DNA of 64,000 nt from Solitalea koreensis (GCF_900182575.1 NZ_FXSZ01000006.1:58081-122080), one strand, 5' to 3'. Shown: positions 8,774 through 18,114, counted from the first letter of the stretch. Numbers and translations: made by a program. Notes: generated from the sequence alone by a model not told the origin.

Positions 8774-9676
8774 ATGACAATAACTATATCTAACCATCTA
8801 AAAGCCCTGGAAGAAGAATCTATCTATATTCTTCGCGAGGTTGCGGCACAGTTTGAGCGACCGGCATTACTTTTCTCAGGAGGTAAAGATTCCATTACCC
8901 TTGTGCATTTGGCGCGCAAAGCGTTTTATCCAGCAAAATTTCCTTTTCCTTTGGTTCATATTGATACCGGTCATAACTTTCAGGAAACCCTGGATTTCCG
9001 TGATTGGTTGGTTGAACAAACTGGTGCGCAGTTAATTGTTCGTTATGTGCAAGACAGCATTAACCAAAAGAAAGTGGTTGAAGAAAATGGAAAATATGCA
9101 AGCCGCAATTCGTTGCAAACAATAACTCTGCTCGATGCAATCGAAGAATTTAAGTTTGATGCATGTATTGGTGGAGCTCGTCGTGATGAGGAAAAAGCAC
9201 GTGCAAAAGAACGTATTTTTTCTGTTCGTGATGATTTTGGTCAATGGGATCCAAAACGTCAGCGCCCTGAAATATGGAATCACCTTAATGGTATGATTAA
9301 TTTTGGAGAAAATGTTCGTGTGTTTCCGATAAGCAACTGGACCGAACTTGATGTTTGGAACTATATAAAAACCGAAAATCTCGCTTTGCCAACCATCTAC
9401 TTTACACATAAACGTCAAGTATTTGAACGTGATGGGCTTATATTCCCTCATTCTGATTTTATTACAATGGATGGAGAAGAAGTGTTTACTCAAGATGTTC
9501 GTTTTCGTACTGTAGGCGATATGACTTGTACGGCAGCGGTTCTTTCAACTGCAGATAATGTGGATGATATAATCAGTGAAATTAAGGCTTCCACTATATC
9601 CGAAAGAGGTGCACGTTTTGATGATAAACGTTCGGAAGCAGCAATGGAAAAACGTAAGCTGGCAGGATATTTCTAA
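8774..9676 (+). CDS. cysD: Sulfate adenylyltransferase small subunit
   Basis: CysD with CysN forms ATP sulfurylase, which makes APS from sulfate and ATP. The 300-residue protein has the PP-loop LLFSGGKDS (residues 32-40) and the conserved ACIGGARRDEEKARAKER, DPKRQRPEIW and RFRTVGDMTCT segments. The ATG at 8774 (MTITISNHLK) is chosen over a start 27 nt upstream at 8747 because homologs begin there. It lies 64 nt after cysH and 119 nt before cysN, in one transcription unit. Confidence 0.95.
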   Translation: MTITISNHLKALEEESIYILREVAAQFERPALLFSGGKDSITLVHLARKAFYPAKFPFPLVHIDTGHNFQETLDFRDWLVEQTGAQLIVRYVQDSINQKKVVEENGKYASRNSLQTITLLDAIEEFKFDACIGGARRDEEKARAKERIFSVRDDFGQWDPKRQRPEIWNHLNGMINFGENVRVFPISNWTELDVWNYIKTENLALPTIYFTHKRQVFERDGLIFPHSDFITMDGEEVFTQDVRFRTVGDMTCTAAVLSTADNVDDIISEIKASTISERGARFDDKRSEAAMEKRKLAGYF

Positions 9677-9795
9677 GTCGAGAGTTGATAGTTTGAACAC
9701 TGAAGACTTGATACTGAGGGCTTGTAGCATTAGAAATGAAATAAATTAATGTAGAATGAATTAACCTTAGTTTTTTAAGGTTCAAAATAGATAAT

Positions 9796-11043
9796 ATGGA
9801 ACTACTAAAATTTTCGACTGCAGGAAGTGTTGATGATGGCAAAAGCACATTAATTGGTCGTTTGTTATATGACACAAATTCATTAACTACTGATCAAATT
9901 CAGGCAGTTGAAGCTGCTAGTAAACGCAAAGGCTTTGATTATCTTGATTTATCATTACTTACAGATGGATTGAGTGCTGAACGTGAACAAGGAATTACAA
10001 TTGACGTTGCACATATCTATTTCCAGACTAACCAACGGAAATTCATCATTGCTGATACTCCCGGTCACGTAGAATATACCCGTAATATGGTTACTGGTTC
10101 ATCCAATTCGCAGTTATCAATTATTTTGATTGATGCTCGCAAAGGAGTAATTGAACAAACCCATCGCCATTTCTTTATTGCCAATTTGCTTCGCATTCCT
10201 GAAGTGGTGGTATGTGTCAATAAAATGGATTTAGTCGATTATTCTGAAGATGTCTTTAGCAACATTCGGTTGGAATTTCTTGATTTTATTAAGGGATTCG
10301 ACAGTTTGCATCAACGCATTACCTTCATCGCTGCATCATCATTAAAAGGCGATAACATTGTAAATCGTACCGAAACAATGAAATGGTATGAAGGTCCAAC
10401 TTTACTTGAATACCTGGAAACTGTTGAGGTGAATCAGGATATTAACAAGTCTGATGCACGTTTCCCTGTTCAATATGTTGTCCGGCCGCATTCAAAAGAG
10501 CATCATGATTATCGTGGCTATGCAGGCAGGGTTGTAAGTGGTTCTTTTGCCGTTGGTGATGAAGTAACCGTTCTCCCTTCGGGTTTAAGCTCTAAAATCA
10601 AACAAATTGTAACTTTTGATGGAGAGTTTCTTCAAACAGAGCCATCATCTTCGGTTACTTTATTGCTTGAAAATGAAATTGATGTCACTAGAGGTAATTT
10701 AATAGCAAAATCCGAGAATTTGCCTTCTGCTGAAAAGGAATTTACAGCTCAAATTTGCTGGATGGACACAAACGCTTCAATTAGCGGAGGAAAGTATATT
10801 ATACAGCATAGTAATAATCGAGTAAAAGCGATTATCAAAAATGTAGATTATATCGTTAATACCTCTACTCTTGAAAAAGATACAGGTCGCAAATGGTTGA
10901 AATTAAACGATATAGCTGAAGTTCAAATCAAAACCGCTTCACCTTTGTTTTTTGATTCATACGAAAGAAATAAAGCAAACGGTTCTTTTATTATTATCGA
11001 TGAGGGAACTAAAAGTACTGTGGCGGCAGGTGTAATCTTGTAG
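9796..11043 (+). CDS. cysN: Sulfate adenylyltransferase GTPase subunit
   Basis: CysN is the EF-Tu-like GTPase that drives APS formation by CysD. G1 is GSVDDGKS (residues 10-17), G3 is DTPGH (87-91) and G4 is NKMD (142-145). The switch region TDGLSAEREQGITIDVA is intact, and the C-terminal beta-barrel domains follow. At 415 residues it is the stand-alone form without a fused APS kinase domain, which fits the APS-specific CysH upstream. A strong hairpin with a T run ends the operon 45 nt later. Confidence 0.95.
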   Translation: MELLKFSTAGSVDDGKSTLIGRLLYDTNSLTTDQIQAVEAASKRKGFDYLDLSLLTDGLSAEREQGITIDVAHIYFQTNQRKFIIADTPGHVEYTRNMVTGSSNSQLSIILIDARKGVIEQTHRHFFIANLLRIPEVVVCVNKMDLVDYSEDVFSNIRLEFLDFIKGFDSLHQRITFIAASSLKGDNIVNRTETMKWYEGPTLLEYLETVEVNQDINKSDARFPVQYVVRPHSKEHHDYRGYAGRVVSGSFAVGDEVTVLPSGLSSKIKQIVTFDGEFLQTEPSSSVTLLLENEIDVTRGNLIAKSENLPSAEKEFTAQICWMDTNASISGGKYIIQHSNNRVKAIIKNVDYIVNTSTLEKDTGRKWLKLNDIAEVQIKTASPLFFDSYERNKANGSFIIIDEGTKSTVAAGVIL

Positions 11044-11087
11044 ATAATACACAGAATAAAGGCATTGTCAGGTGAAATTATTACTTT

Positions 11088-11119
11088 GCTGGTTCAAGTT
11101 TCTTGAATCAGCTTTTTTT
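11088..11119 (+). terminator. Intrinsic terminator of cysHDN
   Basis: An 11-bp stem (GCTGGTTCAAG / CTTGAATCAGC) with a 3-nt loop is followed directly by seven T residues. This is a textbook Rho-independent terminator after the cysN stop. Confidence 0.85.
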
Positions 11120-11197
11120 ATGGTTTATGGTAAACTGAAAAAGCACAACATTGTTAAATTATTAACTTTTCACCAATAAGGATTAACTAATAAAAAA

Positions 11198-11611
11198 ATG
11201 ATTATACAATTAGAACGTAAAAACAAAGCTTATCATTTCACTGCTGTAAATGAAGGTGGAAATACACTAAATATTGATGCAAATCCAGCAATTGGAGGTG
11301 AGAATAAAGGTTTTCGTCCTATGGAAACGCTTTTAGCCGGACTAGGTGGCTGTAGTGGAATTGATGTAGTCTCTATTCTTACAAAGCAGAAAGAGCCTCT
11401 AGAAGACGTTAAAATGACGATTACGGCAAAGCGTATCGAAGGTGCAATTCCATCATTATTTGAAACTATTCATGTTGAATATCATTTCTTCGGAAATCTA
11501 AATAAAGAGAAAATTGAACGAGCTCTGGCTTTGACCTATGATAAATATTGCTCAGTAGCACAAATTCTTAATAAAACCGCTAAATTGGAATATTCATATA
11601 AGCTCAACTAA
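11198..11611 (+). CDS. OsmC/Ohr family protein
   Basis: The 137-residue OsmC-fold protein has the two family cysteines: C52 in LAGLGGCSGIDVV and C117 in YDKYCSVAQIL. OsmC/Ohr proteins are thiol peroxidases, though many members of this YhfA-like subgroup have no assigned substrate. It stands between the cysN terminator and the SAM riboswitch, in the middle of sulfur genes. A role in handling persulfide or organic peroxide during sulfur assimilation is therefore plausible but only inferred. It is a different subtype from the OsmC at 38200-38610. Confidence 0.85.
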   Translation: MIIQLERKNKAYHFTAVNEGGNTLNIDANPAIGGENKGFRPMETLLAGLGGCSGIDVVSILTKQKEPLEDVKMTITAKRIEGAIPSLFETIHVEYHFFGNLNKEKIERALALTYDKYCSVAQILNKTAKLEYSYKLN

Positions 11612-11645
11612 GAAAAAGTAAAACAAATTAACTTTAATACTTGAA

Positions 11646-11660
11646 AATATTAAATTTGTG
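11646..11660 (+). promoter_or_regulatory. Promoter -7 element upstream of the metZ riboswitch
   Basis: TAAATTTG at 11651-11658 matches the -7 consensus TAnnTTTG; no clear -33 TTG is seen at the right distance. The surrounding 15-mer AATATTAAATTTGTG is repeated exactly upstream of the Rrf2 gene at 22362-22376. Confidence 0.55.
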
Positions 11661-11701
11661 TTTTGAATTACTTCCCTTGGCATTCTGCTAAGCATCCGTA
11701 G

Positions 11702-11805
11702 TTCTTATAAAGAAGAGGCGAGAGACCAGGCTCAAGGACCCTCTGGCAACCCCCGAAAGGAAAGGTGCCAAATCCTGCTTCTGCGATACAGAAGGTATAT
11801 AAAAT
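11702..11805 (+). promoter_or_regulatory. SAM-I (S-box) riboswitch upstream of metZ
   Basis: The conserved S-box core is present in order: AGAGGCGAGAGACCAGGCTC (P2 and kink-turn), CCTCTGGCAACC, a very short P3 (CCCCGAAAGG), and GGTGCCAAATCCTGC (J3/4 and P4), followed by the P4 hairpin CTTCT/AGAAG. P1 is formed by TTCTTATA (11702-11709) and the TATAAAA segment near 11798-11804. It binds S-adenosylmethionine and represses methionine synthesis genes. No terminator hairpin follows, so control may be translational. CAGGAT (11808-11813), just before the next ATG, could pair with ATCCTG (11772-11777) of the aptamer core; that pairing is inference. Confidence 0.88.
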
Positions 11806-11814
11806 TACAGGATC

Positions 11815-11937
11815 ATGAAATTAAACATCATTTTTAATTTTTCTTCTTTGTTTGTAGCTGTGGGCATATTGTTAACATGGTGCATGTTATATTGCGTCTA
11901 TAATTCAGCTTCGAATACCTTAACATTATTCAAATAA
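11815..11937 (+). CDS. Small 40-aa membrane peptide between SAM riboswitch and metZ
   Basis: An ATG-initiated frame of 40 codons begins about 10 nt after the riboswitch and ends 30 nt before metZ. The peptide opens MKLNIIFNFSSLF and has one hydrophobic stretch (about residues 5-27) containing LFVAVGILLTWCMLYCVY, with two cysteines. It looks like a single-span membrane protein. No family is recognised. Its position, where the riboswitch acts on its start codon first, suggests it is regulated by SAM. It could be a translated leader coupled to metZ or a real small protein; chance is not excluded. Confidence 0.45.
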   Translation: MKLNIIFNFSSLFVAVGILLTWCMLYCVYNSASNTLTLFK

Positions 11938-11967
11938 CTTTTTCTTATATCTTAAACTTCTTCATAT

Positions 11968-13140
11968 ATGTCTACAAATTTTGAAACTAATGCCATACGT
12001 ATACAAACAGAACGAACCAGTCAGAAAGAACATTCAGTACCCTTATATTTAACATCAAGCTATAAATTCGATGATTCGGAAGAAATGCGAGCATTATTCG
12101 CTAATGAACGTGAAGGAAATATCTACAGTCGTTATTCAAATCCAAATATTACTGAATTAATTGAAAAAGTAGCTGTTTTAGAAGGAGCGGAAACCGGTTG
12201 GGCAACAGCAACGGGCATGGCAGCAATTTTTACCACTTTTGCGGCCTTGCTTAACGGTGGTGATCATATTATTTCAAGTCGTTCAGTATTTGGATCAACG
12301 CATCAATTATTGGTAAATATCTTTCCAAAATGGGGAGTAACAAGCACATACGCTGATTTGGATAAAACTGAAGAATGGGAAAGCTTGGTGCAGACTAACA
12401 CTAAAATGATCTTTGTCGAAACACCTTCAAATCCTGGAATTGACATTATCGATTTAGAATGGTTGGGTAACTTTTCGAAGAAACATGGATTAATTTTGGT
12501 TGTAGATAACTGCTTTGCTACTCCGTACTTGCAGCAGCCCCTTAAATATGGAGCTGATCTTTCCATTCACTCCGCTACCAAATACATCGACGGACAGGGT
12601 AGAACTTTAGGTGGTTTAATTTTAGGCTCAAAGAAATTAATTGGAGAAATTGAAGCTTTTGCACGTCATTCAGGGCCGTCAATGTCTGCTTTTAATGCAT
12701 GGATTCTTTCAAAAAGTCTGGAAACATTGGCTGTTCGTATGGATCGTCATTGTGAAAATGCTTTAAAAGTTGCTCAGTTTTTGGATGCTAATTCTGAAAT
12801 TGAATTGGTTAAATATCCGTTTCTTTCTTCTCATCCTCAATATGGTATTGCCAAAAAGCAAATGAAAGCAGGTGGGGGAATCGTTACTTTTGTAGTTAAA
12901 GGAGGAGGAGAAAGAGCCGCGAAGTTTTTGGATGCATTAAAGATGTTTTCAATTTCAGCTAATTTAGGAGATACCCGTTCTATTGCCACTCATCCGGCTT
13001 CGAGTACGCATTCAAAACTTACAGAAGAAGAGCGCTTACAAGTAGGTATTCAGCAAGGATCCGTACGAGTTTCTATCGGATTGGAGCATATAGATGATAT
13101 TATTGAAGATATCAATCAAGCTTTAATTGCTTCTAAATAA
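11968..13140 (+). CDS. metZ: O-succinylhomoserine sulfhydrylase
   Basis: The 390-residue PLP enzyme of the Cys/Met metabolism family has its PLP lysine at K205 in SIHSATKYIDGQGR, the motif YSRYSNPN (53-60), and ETPSNPG (151-157). The GQGR after the lysine and the overall form fit MetZ, which joins sulfide to activated homoserine to give homocysteine. That is the step after the sulfate reduction encoded by its neighbours. Cystathionine gamma-synthase (MetB) or an acetylhomoserine enzyme are alternatives within the same family. Expression should be under the SAM-I riboswitch upstream; a hairpin terminator follows. Confidence 0.88.
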   Translation: MSTNFETNAIRIQTERTSQKEHSVPLYLTSSYKFDDSEEMRALFANEREGNIYSRYSNPNITELIEKVAVLEGAETGWATATGMAAIFTTFAALLNGGDHIISSRSVFGSTHQLLVNIFPKWGVTSTYADLDKTEEWESLVQTNTKMIFVETPSNPGIDIIDLEWLGNFSKKHGLILVVDNCFATPYLQQPLKYGADLSIHSATKYIDGQGRTLGGLILGSKKLIGEIEAFARHSGPSMSAFNAWILSKSLETLAVRMDRHCENALKVAQFLDANSEIELVKYPFLSSHPQYGIAKKQMKAGGGIVTFVVKGGGERAAKFLDALKMFSISANLGDTRSIATHPASSTHSKLTEEERLQVGIQQGSVRVSIGLEHIDDIIEDINQALIASK

Positions 13141-13156
13141 TCTATTTATAATGTTT

Positions 13157-13188
13157 AAAGTGGTTGTAACGCTTACAGCCACTTTTTA
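13157..13188 (+). terminator. Intrinsic terminator of metZ
   Basis: A 13-bp stem with one G-T pair (AAAGTGGTTGTAA / TTACAGCCACTTT) closes a 3-nt loop and is followed by T-rich sequence. Confidence 0.8.
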
Positions 13189-13255
13189 TTTATACTGCTA
13201 ATGATTTTTTTAAATTAAGCTCATGAATAATCTACTAGTTCTATGGAATAAGTAT

Positions 13256-13263
13256 TATATTTG
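13256..13263 (+). promoter_or_regulatory. Promoter -7 element of the TonB-dependent receptor gene
   Basis: TATATTTG matches TAnnTTTG and would give a leader of about 110 nt before the ATG at 13379. No -33 TTG is seen. Confidence 0.45.
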
Positions 13264-13378
13264 TAACACAATCTTATTAGAACATTCCTTATAATCTTTA
13301 AAATTTTCATTACAAAAAACGCTGATCTAAATACTTAATATTGAAATCTACTTAATCTATATATTAAATATAATAAAC

Positions 13379-16315
13379 ATGAAGCCGAAAATTTTACTTT
13401 TAGTGATTAGCGCCATGCTGATTTTGGGCATAGAAAAAGTCTTAGCGCAAGATGCTGTTATCAGTGGAGTTATAAAAGACAAAGATACTGGGGAAGCCTT
13501 AAACGGGGTCAATGTTCGGATAAAGGGCGCCAACTCAGGTACATCCACCAACAACGAAGGTAAGTTTGAACTGAAAACTGGTCAAAAAATGCCTTTTGTT
13601 CTTCTGGTTTCATTGGTGGGTTTTCAAGCGCTGGAGTTTCAGGTGAAAGATGCTAACGAATCAATTGCTTTAAACCTTTCAAGCATCAATATTCAAGCAA
13701 ATGAAATAGTTGTAACGGCTTCAAGGGTAGAAGAGAGCATTTTAAAATCGCCTGTTTCAATTGAAAAACTGGATATAAGAGCCATTAAACAATCTCCTGC
13801 TCCTACTTTTTATGATGCTCTGGAGAACGTTAAGGGTGTGCAGATGACAACCTCCAGCTTAACTTTTAAAGTTCCTAATACTCGCGGTTTTAACATTCCA
13901 AACAACTTTCGTTTTATGCAATTGGTTGATGGAGTAGATATGCAGGCAGCAACATTGGGCGTACCATTAGGTAATGCAATCGGTCCAACTGAATTGGATA
14001 TTGCTAGTGTAGAAATTACACCTGGGGCAGCTTCGGCCTTATACGGTATGAATGCTATTAATGGGATGTCTAATTTGCTAACTAAAAGTCCTTTTGTTTA
14101 CCAGGGATTAAGCATTTATAACAGAACAGGGATAAATCATGTGGGGGGAACCGGGCGAGATGTTAGTAATTTAACTGAAACTGCCATCCGCTATGCGAAA
14201 GCCTTTAATAATAAATGGGCAGTTAAAATTAATGCCAGTTACATGCAAGGTACTGATTGGCTATCTGATACTCATCTTGATCAAAATCCAAATAATTTAA
14301 AAACAGCAAATCCGGCATTTCCTGAGTTAGAGGGAGCTAATAATGCCGTTTTTGATGGTTGGAATAAATACGGCGACGATGCGCTTGCAGGAAGTAATAC
14401 GGTATCCCTTACAGGATTAACTATTGATGGAAAAACAAATCAAACCTTAACGGTTGCCCGTACCGGCTATTGGGAAAAAGATTTGGTGAGCCCTAAAGTA
14501 GATAACTTGAAATTTGATGCAGCACTTCATTACCGTTTTAATGCGCATACTGAATTGTCGTATTCTTACCGTGTTGGTAAAATGGACGGAGTATTTCAAC
14601 GTGGAAATAAAATTCAGTTAGATAATGTGGTTGTTCAAAACCATAAACTAGAACTTAAGGGAAATGATTTCTTGGTTCGTGGTTATGTTTCGTTGGAAAA
14701 CACAGGCGATTCTTTTAACGTAAAGCCCTTAGCCGATAATTTGGATCTCTATAGCGGTGGTAGTGGTAGCGTATGGGGTGCAAAATATAAGACTGCATTA
14801 GTTGCATATGGAACTGAACACGGCGGAGCCTTAACTGCTGATAATTTAGCGGCAGCGAATCAATATGCACGTCAGCAAGCAGATGCAAGTCGTGTAGTGC
14901 CAGGAACACAAGCTTTTGAAGATTTGAAAAATATCATCCGTCATATTAATAATTGGGATATCAAATCCGCAGCAATTCCTGCTGCTCCCGAAACGGGTGG
15001 CGCTGCTTTAATCCAAAACAGTCGGTTATATAATTTGGAAGGTCAATGGGATCTATCAAAACAAGTAAGGTATTTTGATCTATTAGTAGGTGCTGATGCG
15101 CGTATTTACGACGTAATTCCTGATGGAAACAACTTTGTTGATTTTTCACGCCCTATTAATGATCGTAATAAACCTTTGCCTGATGGTAGCTATGGTAATG
15201 ATGTTTATTATAAGAAATTTGGAGGATTTACTCAGGCTACTAAAACTTTCTTTCAAGATAGATTAAAAGTGTTTGGGTCTGTTCGTGTAGATTATAATCC
15301 AGAGTTTGATCCAAAACTTACACCACGTCTTGCAGCAGTTTATACAATGGCAGATAAACATAATTTCCGTTTGACTTTTCAACAGGGTTATCGTTTTCCT
15401 GCCCTGTTTGAAGCTTTATCTTACGTAAATAATGGCCGTGTTAAACGTGTTGGAAGCTTGCCATATATTAATGAAGGTTTAGGATACCTTGATAATAGTT
15501 ACACACAATCATCTGTAGTTAATTTCAATGCGGCTGTAAAAGCAGCAGGAAATAGTGATGCGGCAGCTTTAGCAAACAGAGGTTTATTAGAAGTTGCAAA
15601 TTTGCCGAACGCCGGACCAGAACGTATAAACTCAATTGAAGTTGGTTATAAAAGTGTGTTGTTTGATAACAAAGTGGTGGTTGATATAGATGCCTATACA
15701 AATACCTATAATGGCTTTTTAGGACAGGTGCAGGTTTATGTGCCCAAAGGGGTCACTGTAGGCTCTGATGCAGCCGTAATAGCAATGATTGATAGAAACC
15801 GTGATGCTACAGTAGCAAGTGGTGGAAATGCAGCCAGTAACGGTCAGGATCGTTACAGAGTGTACACTAATGCTAAAAATGCATATCGTAATTACGGTTC
15901 TGCAATGGGCCTTACTTATAATTTCTACAAAAAATATACAGTTTCAGGAAATGTGAGTTTTAATAAAATGCAAACCAATGCAACAAAAGACATATTCGTT
16001 ACTGGATTTAATACACCAGAGTGGGCTGCAAATATTTCTTTTGGAAACAGAGCTGTATATAAGAATATAGGTTTTAGTTTATTGTACAAATGGCAGGATA
16101 CTTTCTTATGGGAAAGCCCATTAGTGACCGGAACCGTGAATTCAATACATACTGTTGATGCTCAGGTTTCTATAGCTGTTCCAAAAGCAAAGACTAGTAT
16201 TAAAATAGGAGGTACCGATATCTTTAATAGAAACATTCTGCAATATGCCGGAGGTCCAACACTCGGAGGAGTTTATTATGTAGCTCTAACTTTTGATGGT
16301 CTCTTAAATAAATAA
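13379..16315 (+). CDS. TonB-dependent receptor with carboxypeptidase-regulatory-like domain
   Basis: The 978-residue outer membrane receptor has a signal peptide (about 1-23, ending KVLAQ) and a carboxypeptidase-regulatory-like domain (about 26-105, ISGVIKDKDTGEALNGVNV). The plug domain follows (about 110-235, VVTASRVEESILKSP and ending near SALYGMNAINGMSN), then a long beta-barrel. It imports a scarce solute using the Ton system. There is no SusD partner, so a carbohydrate substrate is less likely. Its place between metZ and the chromate/sulfite reductase genes suggests a sulfur-containing compound, a metal or a cofactor, but the sequence does not show which. A hairpin terminator follows. 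Confidence 0.9.
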   Translation: MKPKILLLVISAMLILGIEKVLAQDAVISGVIKDKDTGEALNGVNVRIKGANSGTSTNNEGKFELKTGQKMPFVLLVSLVGFQALEFQVKDANESIALNLSSINIQANEIVVTASRVEESILKSPVSIEKLDIRAIKQSPAPTFYDALENVKGVQMTTSSLTFKVPNTRGFNIPNNFRFMQLVDGVDMQAATLGVPLGNAIGPTELDIASVEITPGAASALYGMNAINGMSNLLTKSPFVYQGLSIYNRTGINHVGGTGRDVSNLTETAIRYAKAFNNKWAVKINASYMQGTDWLSDTHLDQNPNNLKTANPAFPELEGANNAVFDGWNKYGDDALAGSNTVSLTGLTIDGKTNQTLTVARTGYWEKDLVSPKVDNLKFDAALHYRFNAHTELSYSYRVGKMDGVFQRGNKIQLDNVVVQNHKLELKGNDFLVRGYVSLENTGDSFNVKPLADNLDLYSGGSGSVWGAKYKTALVAYGTEHGGALTADNLAAANQYARQQADASRVVPGTQAFEDLKNIIRHINNWDIKSAAIPAAPETGGAALIQNSRLYNLEGQWDLSKQVRYFDLLVGADARIYDVIPDGNNFVDFSRPINDRNKPLPDGSYGNDVYYKKFGGFTQATKTFFQDRLKVFGSVRVDYNPEFDPKLTPRLAAVYTMADKHNFRLTFQQGYRFPALFEALSYVNNGRVKRVGSLPYINEGLGYLDNSYTQSSVVNFNAAVKAAGNSDAAALANRGLLEVANLPNAGPERINSIEVGYKSVLFDNKVVVDIDAYTNTYNGFLGQVQVYVPKGVTVGSDAAVIAMIDRNRDATVASGGNAASNGQDRYRVYTNAKNAYRNYGSAMGLTYNFYKKYTVSGNVSFNKMQTNATKDIFVTGFNTPEWAANISFGNRAVYKNIGFSLLYKWQDTFLWESPLVTGTVNSIHTVDAQVSIAVPKAKTSIKIGGTDIFNRNILQYAGGPTLGGVYYVALTFDGLLNK

Positions 16316-16346
16316 ATATCAAAGAATTAACGATTGGATTTTGATT

Positions 16347-16370
16347 AACCCCGGAGCATATTCCGGGGTT
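16347..16370 (+). terminator. Terminator after the TonB-dependent receptor
   Basis: A perfect 9-bp GC-rich stem (AACCCCGGA / TCCGGGGTT) with a 6-nt loop lies 31 nt after the stop. This also argues against a chrA start upstream at 16372. Confidence 0.75.
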
Positions 16371-16407
16371 ATTGATTAATTTAGAATTACGCTCAACTAA
16401 ATATAAA

Positions 16408-17637
16408 ATGGAATTAACAGGACAAAAAATATCGAATGTATCGCATATAGAGGTCAATTCTTTGCAGGTTTCGACACCATCATATGCACTTAAAGACCTT
16501 GTTATTTATTTTCTGCGCCTTGGTTATTCAGGTTTCGGCGGGCCTGTTGCATTGGTAGGTTATATGCATCGTGATTTAGTCGAGAAACGCAAATGGATTT
16601 CCGAAGAAGAATACAAAGAAGGTTTAGCACTTGCTCAGCTTGCTCCAGGCCCGCTTGCTGCGCAATTAGGAATTTATTTAGGTTTTGTTCATTACCGTGT
16701 TATAGGCGCAACGCTCGCAGGACTGGCATTTGTGTTACCATCTTTTATTATGGTAGTTCTTTTGGGTGTGGCATATAAACTTTATGGTGGTTTGTCATGG
16801 ATGCAAGCTGTGTTCTATGGAGTTGGTGCAGCTGTTATCGGTATAATAGCGATGAGTTCTTACAAGCTCACAATAAAGTCAGTCGGCAAAATCAATCTTG
16901 AATCGTTCAGAAAAAACTGGATGCTTTGGTTATTCTATATTATAGCTGCCCTAATTACAATTATCACCCAATCAGAAGAAGTACTGCTGTTTGTTGCGGC
17001 TGGTTTAATATACATGTTCGTGAAAGCACCACCATCATGGTTTAAGAAAAATAACAGGGCAACAAGTGTATTATTATTGGCAGGAATTGGATTTTGGGAA
17101 TACGATACCAATACTCTCGGCAAGATTGCCTGGTTCTTTACCAAAGCAGGTGCATTTGTTTTTGGAAGCGGTTTAGCGATCGTTCCGTTTTTACATGGGG
17201 GAGTAGTTACAGAATACCATTGGTTAAATGAAACGCAATTTGTTGATGCTGTTGCAGTGGCCATGATTACTCCCGGCCCCGTGGTAATTACTGTAGGTTT
17301 CATTGGTTATCTCGTTGCGGGTTTTCCGGGAGCTGCAGTAGCCGCTTTAGCAACATTTCTTCCTTGCTATCTTTTTACTGTAATACCAGCTCCGTATTTC
17401 AAAAAAATTGCAAAGAATGCCTCCATCAAAGCCTTTGTTGATGGCATCACAGCCGCGGTTATCGGGGCACTAGTGGGAGCGGTCATTGTTATTGCCATTC
17501 GTAGCATCATTGATATACCTATGGCATTAATTGCAGTAGCAAGCATTTTAGCCTTGGTTTATATCAAGAAAATTCAAGAGCCCTATATCATTTTAGTTGC
17601 TGCCATAATCGGATTTATTCTAAAATCATTGTTATGA
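16408..17637 (+). CDS. chrA: Chromate transporter, two-domain ChrA family
   Basis: The 409-residue membrane protein has two tandem CHR domains. The first has GYSGFGGPVALVGYM and LAQLAPGPLAAQLG; the second has GAFVFGSGLAIVPFL and MITPGPVVITVGFIGY. About ten to twelve membrane spans are predicted. ChrA proteins export chromate, a toxic sulfate analogue, from the cytoplasm; a related protein (SrpC) is sulfur-regulated in cyanobacteria. The ATG at 16408 (MELTGQKI) is preferred to a TTG at 16372 because the latter sits against the preceding terminator. Its stop overlaps the chrB start by 4 nt (ATGA), so the two are translationally coupled. A role in sulfate or sulfite movement is possible given the neighbours. 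Confidence 0.88.
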   Translation: MELTGQKISNVSHIEVNSLQVSTPSYALKDLVIYFLRLGYSGFGGPVALVGYMHRDLVEKRKWISEEEYKEGLALAQLAPGPLAAQLGIYLGFVHYRVIGATLAGLAFVLPSFIMVVLLGVAYKLYGGLSWMQAVFYGVGAAVIGIIAMSSYKLTIKSVGKINLESFRKNWMLWLFYIIAALITIITQSEEVLLFVAAGLIYMFVKAPPSWFKKNNRATSVLLLAGIGFWEYDTNTLGKIAWFFTKAGAFVFGSGLAIVPFLHGGVVTEYHWLNETQFVDAVAVAMITPGPVVITVGFIGYLVAGFPGAAVAALATFLPCYLFTVIPAPYFKKIAKNASIKAFVDGITAAVIGALVGAVIVIAIRSIIDIPMALIAVASILALVYIKKIQEPYIILVAAIIGFILKSLL

Positions 17638-18086
17638 AATGGATTACACGTGAACGACCCAAGATTGACCGCATCGCCTGTCCCTGGCTCATTAAGAATT
17701 TTGTAGATAAGGGTGCGGAGTTTATTTATGTCCCCACCGAACAAGTGTTGGTTAAGTCACGAGAGTTGGATGCCATTCCTTATGACATTCCGGGAGTAGA
17801 ATATTCTCACGAAGGAGAACATTGTACGTTTGATACTATCCTCAAAAAACATCAATTAACTGACCCTGAATTATTACAAATTGCTGTAATTGTGCGTGGC
17901 GCTGATACCAACCGTTTTGATATTGCCCCCCAGGCAGCAGGCCTTGGGGCCATTTCAGCGGGCCTTTCATATAACTACAAAAACGATTTTGAAATGTTGG
18001 AAATTGGCATGAAGATTTATGATGCGCTTTATTCTTGGGCAAAATACGTCCAAGATAAACGGAATATCTGGAATCCAAAATTATAG
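17634..18086 (+). CDS. chrB: Chromate resistance protein, ChrB C-terminal domain
   Basis: The 150-residue protein matches the C-terminal domain of ChrB: MKWITRERPKIDRIACPWLI at the start, FDTILKKHQL, VRGADTNR and a final YDALYSWAK helix. In proteobacteria full-length ChrB is a chromate-sensing regulator; here the N-terminal DNA-binding part is absent. This short form therefore probably acts as an enzyme or sensor rather than a repressor. The start overlaps the chrA stop by 4 nt. Family assignment is solid; function is inferred from the pairing. Confidence 0.85.
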   Translation: MKWITRERPKIDRIACPWLIKNFVDKGAEFIYVPTEQVLVKSRELDAIPYDIPGVEYSHEGEHCTFDTILKKHQLTDPELLQIAVIVRGADTNRFDIAPQAAGLGAISAGLSYNYKNDFEMLEIGMKIYDALYSWAKYVQDKRNIWNPKL

Positions 18087-18114
18087 TTAAAATTTACATG
18101 CAATATTTCAACCT

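Noticed and set aside
9032..9493. A 153-codon open frame on the minus strand opposite cysD
   Set aside because: It lies wholly inside a well-conserved gene, its translation is low in recognisable domains, and it follows from the codon pattern of cysD.
16372..16407. TTG start for chrA 12 codons upstream
   Set aside because: It follows within 2 nt of a strong terminator hairpin and adds residues not typical of ChrA; ATG 16408 is better.
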